A stretch of 56,553 nt of DNA from QFOX01 sp033763655 (GCA_033763655.1 JANRKD010000016.1:1-56553); one strand, 5' to 3'. Counted from the stretch's first letter, positions 8,696 to 16,909 are shown. The notes: generated from the letters alone by a model not told the origin. Program-made: numbers and translations.

Positions 8696-9400
8696 CTAAA
8701 TCATGGTGGAATCGCCCGCCATCCGCTTCAGACGCGCCATCCGGTTGACGTTGCGCACCAGTTGCTTGAGCAGGATATAGATCAGCGTGGCGTTGAGGAT
8801 ATGCCACACGAAATGCGTGCCGAAGGGAAAGAGCGGGCAGATTTCATGGTCGATCGCGCGGCTGAACAGCGACACCACCCCGACCAGCGCCGCCATCATG
8901 AAATGCGACGAGCTAGGCCGCGCCCGCAGATGCAGATGCACCGCAATCATAATCAGCGCAATCATGGTCGAGAGGTAGCCGATGGAATCGTTCAGCGCGC
9001 GCGGGAACTGCGACACCAGAATATGCGAAAACCCGACAAACGCGACAAAGGCGATGCTCGCCTGAAAAATCGTGGTGCGGCCGATGCGAAACAGCACGCT
9101 CCAGAAATAAAGCACGATAAACAGCACAATCGTCAGCGTATCCGCCAGCTCGGTGATGGGGTTCGGGAAGGCGTGAAAGACAATCGAGTTCATGCCAATA
9201 ATGAAGGTGATGAAAGTCAGCGCGTGGACATCCCAGATCCATTTGCCGGATAAATCCTCGTGACGGTGATAATGGCGGTAAATCGCCACCGCCGTGATGA
9301 GAAACGCAAACGAGGAAGCGACGTTGAGCGGCTCGGCAAGCGGGCTGAGGCTTGCGCGCTCGCAAACCCCATACCAATGCGTCAACGGTGCCAGATTCAT
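8696..9400 (-). CDS. ceramidase-family (CREST) membrane protein, first of two
   Basis: 234 residues, polytopic, and a clear paralogue of the next gene. It has VCERASLSPLAEPLNVASS, then GMNSIVFHAFPNPI, ELADTLTI and IDHEICPLFPFGTHFVWHILNA. The catalytic-type residues (Ser-x3-His, Asp, His-x3-His) are kept in both copies, so neither looks decayed. A basic C-terminal tail follows the last membrane helix. Sequence divergence between the copies suggests an old duplication with different substrates or a heteromeric pair. Confidence 0.75.
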   Translation of the reverse strand: MNLAPLTHWYGVCERASLSPLAEPLNVASSFAFLITAVAIYRHYHRHEDLSGKWIWDVHALTFITFIIGMNSIVFHAFPNPITELADTLTIVLFIVLYFWSVLFRIGRTTIFQASIAFVAFVGFSHILVSQFPRALNDSIGYLSTMIALIMIAVHLHLRARPSSSHFMMAALVGVVSLFSRAIDHEICPLFPFGTHFVWHILNATLIYILLKQLVRNVNRMARLKRMAGDSTMI

Positions 9401-9471
9401 GATTTAAGACTAACAGAAAATTCCGGCGAAATCCCGAAAATTCGGTGCTGCAATGCGGAAAAATCAGGAGT

Positions 9472-10116
9472 TTACGACATAGGGCCGACCGTACCGTGGT
9501 AAAAATAACGCCCAAGGCCGAGGGTGAAAACGAAATCGCCATAGAGCGCGTGTTCGAGCGAAACCAGCGCCAGCGAGCGTGTCCGGGCATAGGTCTGCGC
9601 AAACATGACGCCTCCAATCACGCAGAGCAGCGGCGCCACCCAGTTATCGAACACCACATGCGCGAAGCCGAACCCCACGCCGCTGACCAGCACCAGCGCC
9701 CGTGGCGTGAATAGCGTAGCATAGCGCGCGAATACATAACGGCGGAAGATAATCTCCTGCGGTACGACGGAAATCAGCGGGTAAAGCAGCATCACCAGCG
9801 CCCATAACCACGGTTTTTCGCGCACGAAGCCAAGCAGCAATTCCGGCGCGAGCCAGTAGGTCAGCGCGCTCAGCGCCGCCGCACACACCGCAAACCGCAG
9901 AAAAATGCGCGCGAGCTCCCGCCGCGTGATGCCCGCATTGTTCCACCACGGGGCGGCGCGCCCGCCCTCCGCCGCGCGGGCGATGCGTTGGCACAGCAGC
10001 GCCATCCCCCACAGCACCGGCAGAATGGCATAGGGCGGCAGCGCCCGCCACAGCAGCAGCGGCACCACGAGCATAAAAAGCACCAGCTCCGCCCAGAGAA
10101 AGACTTTCGAATTCAT
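9472..10116 (-). CDS. CPBP family intramembrane metalloprotease/abortive-infection-like protein
   Basis: 214 residues, several membrane helices. CPBP motif 1 appears as PQEIIFRRYVF (the common EE pair is QE here, as in many members), motif 2 as GFGFAHVVFDNW with the Phe-x3-His, and a third as SLEHALYGDFVF. Members process prenylated or membrane proteins; the substrate is unknown. It lies 71 nt upstream of the tandem ceramidase-like genes on the same strand and may share their transcript. The replaced first Glu could alter catalysis. Confidence 0.8.
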   Translation of the reverse strand: MNSKVFLWAELVLFMLVVPLLLWRALPPYAILPVLWGMALLCQRIARAAEGGRAAPWWNNAGITRRELARIFLRFAVCAAALSALTYWLAPELLLGFVREKPWLWALVMLLYPLISVVPQEIIFRRYVFARYATLFTPRALVLVSGVGFGFAHVVFDNWVAPLLCVIGGVMFAQTYARTRSLALVSLEHALYGDFVFTLGLGRYFYHGTVGPMS

Positions 10117-10288
10117 ACACCACCCTCATTTTTATCTGGCTCTCCCTGCCGGGCACGACGCCTCCCTTGCGGCGGAAGATGCGTTGGGGCAAGCATTAAA
10201 CCCTATCGCGACGAAAACTATTTGCCATGAAAAAACCTTTATGCCATAGAAACCGCCTGCCGAAGCAATTCGGCGCGATAGATGGTAT

Positions 10289-10363
10289 TCCTCGATAGCT
10301 CAGCGGTAGAGCACCCGACTGTTAATCGGGCGGTCGTTGGTTCGAATCCAACTCGAGGAGCCA
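10289..10363 (+). tRNA. tRNA-Asn (GTT)
   Basis: Complete cloverleaf: acceptor TCCTCGA pairs with TCGAGGA, the anticodon loop ACTGTTAAT gives GTT, and a T-loop GGTTCGAATCC is present. CCA is encoded (10361-10363). The CCA is also the first part of an 18-bp perfect inverted repeat that continues to 10401. A near copy of the 3' end is found at 10500-10520. Confidence 0.97.
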
Positions 10364-10365
10364 TA
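10345..10365 (+). repeat. att-like direct repeat, copy 1 (3' end of tRNA-Asn)
   Basis: 21 bp starting AATCCAACTCG and ending GGAGCCATA. Copy 2 at 10500-10520 differs at one base. Direct repeats of tRNA 3' ends are the usual scar of integrase-mediated insertion. Confidence 0.6.
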
Positions 10366-10401
10366 CAGTAAAGGGGCCTTCACGGCCCCTTTACTGTATG
10401 G
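10361..10401. terminator. perfect 18-bp inverted repeat after tRNA-Asn
   Basis: Arms 10361-10378 and 10384-10401 are perfectly complementary around a 5-nt loop. The arm contains GGGGCC/GGCCCC flanked by AT-richer ends. There is no T-run, so it is either a weak terminator or a structural repeat. The left arm includes the tRNA-encoded CCA, which is unusual. Confidence 0.45.
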
Positions 10402-10499
10402 TTTGTCGCGATTGAGGCTATTCGAACCAGTTGGTTCGACCCGGCGCTTAGCGAACCGCAGGTGCGCTTAGCAAGGGCACGAGGGCTTTAGCCCGAGAA

Positions 10500-10520
10500 A
10501 ATCCAACTCGGGGAGCCATA
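10500..10520 (+). repeat. att-like direct repeat, copy 2 (tRNA-Asn 3'-end remnant)
   Basis: AATCCAACTCGGGGAGCCATA-type segment matching 20 of 21 bases of the tRNA-Asn 3' end, 155 bp downstream. No tRNA body precedes it, so it is a partial duplication. It marks the near edge of the copper-resistance genes. Confidence 0.6.
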
Positions 10521-10620
10521 AAAGATTCCGGTTGGCCATCATCGGCCATATAAGGCGAAGCGGTGGCCATTGCATCGCCACCCCCGATGCGGTACACGTC
10601 ACCTCTAGAGGAGGGAGATT

Positions 10621-10701
10621 ATGCACCATCCGCGCGCGCAGGGCCTTGCATTCCATGTTTCACCGCATTATCGAGCGCCTGAAGGCAACCCTGTATCCTA
10701 G
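10621..10701 (+). CDS. possible 26-residue His-containing leader peptide
   Basis: A short frame, MHHPRAQGLAFHVSPHY and nine more residues, ending at TAG 10699-10701. A very strong Shine-Dalgarno (GAGGAGGGAG, 10609-10618) lies just upstream and overlaps the palindrome CCTCTAGAGG. It precedes the copper ATPase by 89 nt. Four of 26 residues are His. It could be a regulatory leader peptide or a remnant of a longer gene; there is no family to compare with. Confidence 0.25.
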   Translation: MHHPRAQGLAFHVSPHYRAPEGNPVS

Positions 10702-10790
10702 GCGGCGGCTTCATCTTCGCGGCCACCTTCATTTGCCTACCACCACCGGCCTGCGATGGCAGCACTTCCCCAAAGGAAAGGCGTAAACCA

Positions 10791-12899
10791 ATGATTTACA
10801 CTTGCCCGATGCACCCCGACATCCGCCAGAAAACACCGGGAAACTGCCCGATTTGCGGTATGACACTGGAGCCATTGACCCTCACGGCGGAAGAATCGAA
10901 CACCGACGAATATCGCGATATGCGTCGTCGTTTCTGGATAGCCCTGCTGCTCACTGCGCCGGTGTTCGCGCTGGAGATGGGCGGCCATGTGCTGGGATTA
11001 AAACACCTTGTGCCACCTTTGGTTTCCCTGTGGATTCAGATGATACTCTCGACACCTACGGTGCTGTGGTGCGGCTGGCCATTCTTTCAACGGGGCTGGC
11101 AGTCGCTTAAAACCCGTCACCTCAACATGTTCACGCTGGTAGCGATGGGGACGGGTGTCGCCTGGGGGTACAGCATGGTCGCCGCGTTGCTGCCTGAGTT
11201 GTTCCCCGATGCTTTTCGTAACCGAAATGGCGCGGTCGCCATTTATTTTGAAGCGGCCAGCGTTATCACCACGCTGGTGCTGCTTGGGCAAATGCTTGAA
11301 CTCAAGGCGCGCGAACAGACAGGCAGCGCCATTCGCGCCTTACTGAAACTCGCACCGGAAACCGCACACCGAATTCAATCCGATGGCAACGAAGAAGAAG
11401 TGCCCCTCGATCAGGTGCGCTCAGGCGACAGGCTGCGGGTACTCCCCGGCGAAAAAATCCCCGTCGATGGTGTGGTGGTGGAGGGCAAGAGCCATGTTGA
11501 TGAGGCCATGATTACGGGCGAACCCATGCCTGTCGCCAAAGGAATCCACTCGAAAGTAATCGGCGCCACCATCAACCAAACGGGCAGTTTTATCATGCAG
11601 GCGCTGCATGTCGGCAGCGACACCATGTTGTCGCATATCGTGCAGATGGTCAGCGAGGCACAGCGCAGCCGCGCGCCTATCCAGCGCCTTGCGGATGCGG
11701 TGGCGGGCTGGTTCGTGCCCGTGGTCATCCTCATCGCTTTGGTGGCATTTGCCGCCTGGGGCATCTTCGGCCATGACTCAGCATATAGCTACGGGCTGAT
11801 TTCTGCCGTCTCCGTGCTGATTATCGCCTGCCCCTGCGCTTTGGGCCTGGCGACACCGATGTCGATTATGGTGGCCGTTGGGCAGGGCGCCAAACAGGGT
11901 GTGCTGATTAAAAACGCCGAAGCACTGGAGCATATGGAAAAAGTGACCCTGCTGGTCGTTGATAAAACCGGCACCCTGACGGAAGGTCACCCCAAACTGA
12001 CACGCATCGTTGTCGCCACCGGCTTCACGGAAAACGAGACACTGCGCCTTGCGGCATCGCTTGAAACAGGCAGCGAACACCCGCTGGCAAACGCCATTGT
12101 CACCGCCGCAAAAGCAAAGGGCCTGACCCTTGCGACCGTATCGGACTTTAACGCCCCCACCGGCAAAGGAGTGGAAGGAACAATCGAGGGCCACCGCATC
12201 ACGGTCGGGAATGCACGATTACTCAGGGAAATCGGCGCAGAAGATGCGTTGCTGACCGCTCAGGCAGAAGAATTGCGCGCGCAAGGCTCAACCGCCATGT
12301 TTGTGGCCATTGATGGCGTGGCGGCGGCCGTCCTCGCGGTTGCCGATCCCATCAAAGCCAGCACGCCGGAGGCCATCGCGCAATTGCAGGCCGTGGGCAT
12401 CGAGGTGGTAATGCTGACGGGTGACAGCCAGAAAACCGCCGACGCCGTCGCCAGAAAACTTGGCCTGACACAAGTGATTGCCGAAGTCATGCCGGAAGAT
12501 AAGAGCCGCATCATCGACGAATTCAAACAAAAGGGCCATGTTGTCGCCATGGCGGGCGACGGCGTGAACGACGCGCCTGCGCTGGCCAGGGCCGATGTCG
12601 GCATCGCCATGGGAACGGGCACCGATGTGGCCATTGAAAGCGCAGGCATCACGCTGCTGCGCGGCGATCTGGGCGGCATCGTGAAAGCCCGCAAATTATC
12701 GCGCGCGACGATGCGGAATATCCGCCAGAACTTATTTTTTGCTTTCGTCTACAACATTCTGGGCGTACCCATAGCGGCAGGCGTGCTGTATCCTTCCTTC
12801 GGGTTGCTCCTCAGCCCAGTGATTGCCGCCGCCGCGATGAGCTTCAGCTCTGTCTCGGTCATCGGCAACGCCTTGCGGCTTAAATGGAGTTACTCGTGA
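10791..12899 (+). CDS. copper-translocating P1B-type ATPase
   Basis: 702 residues. It begins with a Cys-rich metal-binding domain (MIYTCPMHPD then CPICGMTLEP, residues 1-25) instead of the usual GMTCxxC domain. It then has eight predicted membrane helices, the phosphatase loop TGEPMPV, the metal-site CPC within ACPCALGLATP (about 346), the phosphorylated Asp in DKTGTLT (391) and GDGVND (589-594). CPC plus the MHP/CPICGM N-terminus points to Cu(I) efflux. It exports copper to the periplasm, where the downstream multicopper oxidase works. Its stop codon overlaps the proposed GTG start of the next gene (GTGA). No CueR/CopRS regulator is adjacent. Confidence 0.93.
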   Translation: MIYTCPMHPDIRQKTPGNCPICGMTLEPLTLTAEESNTDEYRDMRRRFWIALLLTAPVFALEMGGHVLGLKHLVPPLVSLWIQMILSTPTVLWCGWPFFQRGWQSLKTRHLNMFTLVAMGTGVAWGYSMVAALLPELFPDAFRNRNGAVAIYFEAASVITTLVLLGQMLELKAREQTGSAIRALLKLAPETAHRIQSDGNEEEVPLDQVRSGDRLRVLPGEKIPVDGVVVEGKSHVDEAMITGEPMPVAKGIHSKVIGATINQTGSFIMQALHVGSDTMLSHIVQMVSEAQRSRAPIQRLADAVAGWFVPVVILIALVAFAAWGIFGHDSAYSYGLISAVSVLIIACPCALGLATPMSIMVAVGQGAKQGVLIKNAEALEHMEKVTLLVVDKTGTLTEGHPKLTRIVVATGFTENETLRLAASLETGSEHPLANAIVTAAKAKGLTLATVSDFNAPTGKGVEGTIEGHRITVGNARLLREIGAEDALLTAQAEELRAQGSTAMFVAIDGVAAAVLAVADPIKASTPEAIAQLQAVGIEVVMLTGDSQKTADAVARKLGLTQVIAEVMPEDKSRIIDEFKQKGHVVAMAGDGVNDAPALARADVGIAMGTGTDVAIESAGITLLRGDLGGIVKARKLSRATMRNIRQNLFFAFVYNILGVPIAAGVLYPSFGLLLSPVIAAAAMSFSSVSVIGNALRLKWSYS

Positions 12900-14533
12900 A
12901 ACCCATCCTCTCTGCCCTCCTGCTGAGTCTGGCGATGGCATGTCCGGCATGGGCCGGCAATTACCAGCTCGACATTGCTCGCGAGGAGGTGAACATCACC
13001 GGCACACCGGTTCAAAAAATCACCGTCAATGGCGGCATCCCCGGCCCGACGCTGCGTTTTAGCGAAGGCGAAAACGTCGTTGTCCGCGTCACCAACCATA
13101 TGCAGGAGGAAACTTCAGTCCACTGGCATGGGCTGCTGCTGCCCGGCGAAATGGACGGCGTGCCCGGCTTCAACGGCTTTCCCGGCATTAAACCGGGGGC
13201 GAGCTTCACCTACCGTTTTACGGTACGTCAGGCCGGCACCTATTGGTATCACGCCCACAGCATGGGGCAGGAACAGGACGGACATTACGGCGCGATCATC
13301 ATCACTCCCAAAGGCCGTGACCCGGTGCGCGCCGACCGGGATTATGTCGTCCTGCTTTCGGATTTCACCCACGAGGAATCCGGCGACATCCACCGCCACC
13401 TGAAAATGGACTCTGCCTATTACAACCACCACCAGCGCACCATCGGCGACTTTTTCAGCGATGTCCGCGCGCGCGGATTCCGTGCCGCATGGGGCGATGC
13501 GAGCGACTGGGCGCGCATGCGCATGTCGCCGACCGATCTCGCCGATGTCAGCGGCTACAGCTTCCTCATCAACGGCAAAACCCCGGCGCAGAACTGGACG
13601 GGGATTTTCAAACGCGGCGAAAAAATCCGCCTGCGGTTCATTAACGCCTCGGCCATGTCGATTTACGACGTGCGCATCCCGGGGCTGAAAATGTCGGTGG
13701 TCGCCGCCGACGGGCAGAATGTCGAGCCGGTGCCAATTGATGAGTTCCGCTTCGGCGTCGCGGAAACCTACGACGTGCTGGTCGAGCCGAAGGACGAAAA
13801 AGCCTACAGCCTCGTCGCCGAGCCAATCGACCGCACCGGCTTTGCCCTTGGCACGCTGGCGCCCAAACCCGGCATGAAAGGCGCCCTGCCCGAGCAACGC
13901 CCGCGCACGCTGCTCACCATGTTCGACATGAATATGGCCAAAATGATGGAAGATATGCCCGACATGGATATGTCGAGCGATTCGGCCACCACCAGCGGCT
14001 GGGCGAAAGCGGGCACGCCCGAAGGACACAAGGCGCTGGCCTACAGCGACCTACGCTATCTGGGCACCCAGCCAAAATCCGCACCGCCGACGCGCGAAAT
14101 CGTCGTGCGGCTGGGTGGCAACATGGAGCGCTATATCTGGACGCTCAACGGCAAAAAATACGAGGACGCCAAGCCGATTGACCTGAAATACGGCGAGCGG
14201 GTACGCCTCAAATTCATCAACGAGTCGATGATGGCGCACCCGATGCATCTGCACGGTATGTTCGTGCAACTCGAAAACGGCCAGCCTGCGAATAAATTAC
14301 CCAACAAACACACCATCCTCATTCCGCCGGGACAATCCTACTCGGCGCTGCTGACCGCCGATGAGCCGGGGGAATGGGCCTTCCACTGCCACCTGCTGTT
14401 TCACATGATGTCGGGGATGATGAACAAGGTCGTCGTCGCGCGCATGGATGCCGATGCGATGCCCGCCGCCCCGACGCCGCCCACGCCGGGCACCCCCGCA
14501 CCCGCCACAGGAGGGCAACCCCATGCGCATTAA
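12896..14533 (+). CDS. copA: CopA/PcoA-type multicopper oxidase, copper resistance
   Basis: 545 residues with a Sec-type signal peptide (about 1-21, ending ACPAWA). The copper ligands of a laccase-type oxidase are all present: HWHG, WYHAHS, HPMHLHG and HCHLLFHMMSGMM. A Met-rich stretch (FDMNMAKMMEDMPDMDM, about 345-365) is typical of CopA/PcoA and binds Cu(I). It oxidises periplasmic Cu(I) to less toxic Cu(II). GTG 12896 is chosen: it overlaps the ATPase stop by 4 nt and has GGAG just upstream; ATG 12884 is the alternative. The usual Tat twin-Arg motif of CopA is not seen. Note the name clash with CopA ATPases. Confidence 0.93.
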   Translation: MKPILSALLLSLAMACPAWAGNYQLDIAREEVNITGTPVQKITVNGGIPGPTLRFSEGENVVVRVTNHMQEETSVHWHGLLLPGEMDGVPGFNGFPGIKPGASFTYRFTVRQAGTYWYHAHSMGQEQDGHYGAIIITPKGRDPVRADRDYVVLLSDFTHEESGDIHRHLKMDSAYYNHHQRTIGDFFSDVRARGFRAAWGDASDWARMRMSPTDLADVSGYSFLINGKTPAQNWTGIFKRGEKIRLRFINASAMSIYDVRIPGLKMSVVAADGQNVEPVPIDEFRFGVAETYDVLVEPKDEKAYSLVAEPIDRTGFALGTLAPKPGMKGALPEQRPRTLLTMFDMNMAKMMEDMPDMDMSSDSATTSGWAKAGTPEGHKALAYSDLRYLGTQPKSAPPTREIVVRLGGNMERYIWTLNGKKYEDAKPIDLKYGERVRLKFINESMMAHPMHLHGMFVQLENGQPANKLPNKHTILIPPGQSYSALLTADEPGEWAFHCHLLFHMMSGMMNKVVVARMDADAMPAAPTPPTPGTPAPATGGQPHAH

Positions 14534-15242
14534 TTCATTGCGGGCAGCGGCCCTCCTGATTGCGCTTGTCGCCCTGCCTGCCGCAGCGGAGCAACCCGGC
14601 CATGCCGCCGAGCATGGCAGCCAACTCTTTCACCGCTTCCAGCTTGAGGCCGATACCGGCGGCAGCCACGACGGCACGCTTTCGAGCTGGGATTTCGATG
14701 GCTGGATCGGCGGCGACGACGATAAACTCTGGCTGAAAAGCGAAGGCGAGCGGCTCGAAGGCACCACCGAAAGCGCCGAGTTTTGGGCGCTTTGGAGCCA
14801 TCAGGTCAGCGAATTCTGGGATGTGCAGGCCGGGCTGCGCCACGACACGCAGCCGGAGGCAAAAACCTATGCCGCATTGGGCGTGGGTGGCCTCGCCCCC
14901 TACCTGTTTGAAACCGAGGCGCACCTGTTCATCAGCGACGAGGGCGATGTCAGCGCCCGCATCCGTCAGGAAAATGATCTACTCCTCACCCAGCAACTGA
15001 TTTTGCAGCCTTACATTGAGGTGAATCTCTTCGCGCAGGATGTGGCGGATGAGGATGTGGGCGCCGGGCTGGCCCGTGGCGAAATAGGCATACAGACCCG
15101 CTATGAAATCACCCGCCACTTCGCGCCCTATATCGACCTGCGCTACGAACGCGCCTTCGGGCAAACGGCCGACATCGCCCGCGCCAACGGCGAACCCGTG
15201 CATGATGCCATCGCCAGCATGGGCCTGCGCCTGATGTTTTAA
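14523..15242 (+). CDS. copB: copper resistance protein B (outer membrane)
   Basis: 239 residues: signal peptide (about 1-20, ending LPAAAEQ), then a beta-rich domain with LEADTGG, DFDGWIGGDDDKLWLKSEGE and a C-terminal barrel-like end finishing in LRLMF, matching CopB/PcoB. The Met/His-rich N-terminal stretch of many CopB proteins is largely missing, so this is a short form. ATG 14523 overlaps the copA stop by 11 nt and is preceded by GGAGG. CopB is thought to be an outer-membrane copper-binding or export protein acting with CopA. Confidence 0.9.
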   Translation: MRINSLRAAALLIALVALPAAAEQPGHAAEHGSQLFHRFQLEADTGGSHDGTLSSWDFDGWIGGDDDKLWLKSEGERLEGTTESAEFWALWSHQVSEFWDVQAGLRHDTQPEAKTYAALGVGGLAPYLFETEAHLFISDEGDVSARIRQENDLLLTQQLILQPYIEVNLFAQDVADEDVGAGLARGEIGIQTRYEITRHFAPYIDLRYERAFGQTADIARANGEPVHDAIASMGLRLMF

Positions 15243-15248
15243 GCGCAC

Positions 15249-15590
15249 TCAGCGATGGAGCGTTTCAAGCACAAAGCCGGGATTGCGCTCGATTATCATC
15301 AGCAACACGCGGGCGGGGCCTTCGGGCATACGGCGGCGCGCTTCCCAATGCCGGATGGCGCTCAGGGAAAAGCCAAAGCTGGTGAATTGCTCCTGCGTCA
15401 TGCCGAGTTTGCCGCGAATCATTTTTACGTCCACGTTTTCGGGAACTTTTCTGCTCACGCAGATGGTTTTGATGCCAGTTTTCTTACCGCGCTTATAGGC
15501 CGCATATTCCCCAAGACTTTCCACGATATCGCACGCAACAGGGCTTAAGGCCTTTTTGTCTATCATCCGTTTTCCTTTCGGGCGTGCCAT
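15249..15590 (-). CDS. HTH-domain antitoxin (HigA-like)
   Basis: 113 residues. A helix-turn-helix domain sits in the C-terminal half (IRGKLGMTQEQFTSFGFSLS followed by IRHWEARRRMPEGPARVLL), the arrangement typical of HigA/MqsA-like antitoxins and Xre regulators. It begins 6 nt after the toxin stop with AGGAG about 9 nt before the ATG. The toxin-first order matches higBA. It would neutralise the toxin and repress the shared promoter. It converges with copB, leaving 6 nt. Confidence 0.8.
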   Translation of the reverse strand: MARPKGKRMIDKKALSPVACDIVESLGEYAAYKRGKKTGIKTICVSRKVPENVDVKMIRGKLGMTQEQFTSFGFSLSAIRHWEARRRMPEGPARVLLMIIERNPGFVLETLHR

Positions 15591-15595
15591 GTGCG

Positions 15596-15931
15596 TTACT
15601 CCTGTTCCACTATCTCTTTAATCAGCGCGGCGAGAAGTTTCTTTTCCCGCATCTGTAAATCTTCTTTCTCGTTCTTGGCATAAGCGGTCAACAGCAGAAT
15701 CTGCCATTCGGGGCGATGGTAATAGTAGATGACCCTACTCCCGCCACGTTTGCCGCTGCCCGCCAATGCCCAACGCAGCTTCCTGATTCCTCCCGTACCG
15801 GCAATCACATCGCCCTTTTCAGGATTGTTGCCAAGAAATTCAAACAATGCCGCGAGCTCCGCCTCGGAAAACAGCTTTTTAGTCGCCCTCCTGAAGCCAC
15901 TCAGCGGAATTATCTCGATGATGTCCGTCAT
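15596..15931 (-). CDS. RelE/HigB-family toxin
   Basis: 111 residues matching RelE/ParE-superfamily toxins of the HigB type: GGIRKLRWALAGSGKRGGSR followed by VIYYYH and LLTAYAKNEKEDL. Such toxins cleave mRNA on the ribosome. The central GSGKRGG-R-VIYY and the C-terminal AKNEKEDL are the usual catalytic and core segments, and nothing looks damaged. The promoter and a 14-bp inverted repeat lie directly upstream (15936-15985). Confidence 0.85.
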   Translation of the reverse strand: MTDIIEIIPLSGFRRATKKLFSEAELAALFEFLGNNPEKGDVIAGTGGIRKLRWALAGSGKRGGSRVIYYYHRPEWQILLLTAYAKNEKEDLQMREKKLLAALIKEIVEQE

Positions 15932-15935
15932 TCAG

Positions 15936-15985
15936 ATGATACTCCATTGGAGTAGTTTTTGCAAGCCCGATAACTACTCCAATGG
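15936..15985 (-). promoter_or_regulatory. promoter and operator of the HigBA-like pair
   Basis: On the minus strand -35 TTGCAA (15959-15964) and -10 TATCAT (15936-15941) are spaced by 17 bp. A 14-bp perfect inverted repeat (15944-15957 and 15972-15985, AACTACTCCAATGG and its complement) has one arm inside the spacer and one upstream of the -35. Only 4 nt separate the -10 from the toxin ATG, so the mRNA has almost no leader. Occupation by the toxin-antitoxin complex would block polymerase. Confidence 0.65.
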
Positions 15986-16016
15986 CATTGCCACAAAAGC
16001 TACCCAAACAAAATCA

Positions 16017-16874
16017 TCAGCCCCGCGTGCGGCGGCTGTCGGCGGGGTAGACACCCAGCAGGTTGACTCTCTGGGTGAAAAACCCCAGCTCTTCGAGTGC
16101 GAGTTGCACGCCACGCTGCGAGGGGTGCCCCTCGAACGTCATGAAGAACTGCGCGCTGCTGTTTGCACCCGCGCGAATATAGCTTTCGAGCTTGAGCATA
16201 TTCACGCCGTTGGTCGCAAAGCCGCCCAGCGCTTTATACAGCGCCGCCGGAATGTTACGCAGCGAGAAAAACAGGCTGGTCAGCACCATGCCATCCTCGG
16301 GGTTGGGATCGACACCCTCATTCGCCAGCACCACGAAGAGGGTCTCGTTATCCTCGGCGTCCTGAATGTTTTCAGCCAGCCGCGTCAGTTGATAAAGCTC
16401 GCCTGCCAGCTCGGAACAAATCGCCCCTTTGGTTTTATCGCCCCACTGCGCCACGTCGCGGGCGGCGGTGGCGGTGTTGTCGTGGATATGTGTCGTCAGC
16501 CGGTGTTCGCCGATGAAGCTGCGGCATTGCAGCAGCCCCTGATGGTGCGAATACACATCCGTCACGCTTGCGAGGCTGGCGCCAGAAACACCGTAGAGAT
16601 GGTGCTCGATAGGCTGGATATGCTCGGCGACAATATGCAGGTTGGTGCGCGGCAGGAGATTGTGGATTTCGGCCACCCTGCCTGCCTGCGAGTTCTCGAT
16701 GGGCACCATGCCGTATTTCGCTTTGCCTCCCGCGACGGCGGCAAACACTTCCTCGAAGGAGTGGAATGCCAGCGTTTTCATGTAGGGATAATTCCGACGG
16801 CAGGCCAGATCGGCGTTTGCCCCTTCCACGCCCATGAAGGCAATGCTATGTTCTGCGTCAATATTACTGGACAT
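16017..16874 (-). CDS. pheA: prephenate dehydratase
   Basis: 285 residues, monofunctional form (no chorismate mutase domain). The dehydratase domain has MVPIENSQAGRV, SHHQGLLQC and the catalytic Thr in NTATAARDV, plus DNETLFVV. The C-terminal ACT domain (about 195-275) has FFSLRNIPAALYKALGGF and LESYIR, the phenylalanine-binding motif, so feedback inhibition is expected. It makes phenylpyruvate. It is divergent from the DAHP synthase gene, another aromatic-pathway gene, across a fold-back element. Confidence 0.95.
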   Translation of the reverse strand: MSSNIDAEHSIAFMGVEGANADLACRRNYPYMKTLAFHSFEEVFAAVAGGKAKYGMVPIENSQAGRVAEIHNLLPRTNLHIVAEHIQPIEHHLYGVSGASLASVTDVYSHHQGLLQCRSFIGEHRLTTHIHDNTATAARDVAQWGDKTKGAICSELAGELYQLTRLAENIQDAEDNETLFVVLANEGVDPNPEDGMVLTSLFFSLRNIPAALYKALGGFATNGVNMLKLESYIRAGANSSAQFFMTFEGHPSQRGVQLALEELGFFTQRVNLLGVYPADSRRTRG

Positions 16875-16909
16875 TTTGTCCCCCCATCCCTACATAATTC
16901 CGCGTATTT

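Larger units (their letters stand above)
10364..10790. other. 427-bp region between tRNA-Asn and the copper operon; no full-length gene
   Basis: It contains the 18-bp inverted repeat, a small inverted repeat TCGAACCA/TGGTTCGA (10422-10439), two copies of GCGCTTAGC, the second tRNA-Asn 3'-end copy (10500-10520), a 10-bp palindrome CCTCTAGAGG (10602-10611) and a possible 26-codon leader reading frame (10621-10701). I see no longer coding sequence that I trust. Confidence 0.6.

Noticed and set aside
8294..9253. 319-codon plus-strand frame opposite the ceramidase-like genes
   Set aside because: Gln/His/Arg-rich composition typical of antisense frames; the minus-strand genes have membrane helices and motifs.
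10532..10786. 84-codon frame before the copper ATPase
   Set aside because: Arg/His-rich, no Shine-Dalgarno, no domain; the shorter frame at 10621 has the better ribosome-binding site.
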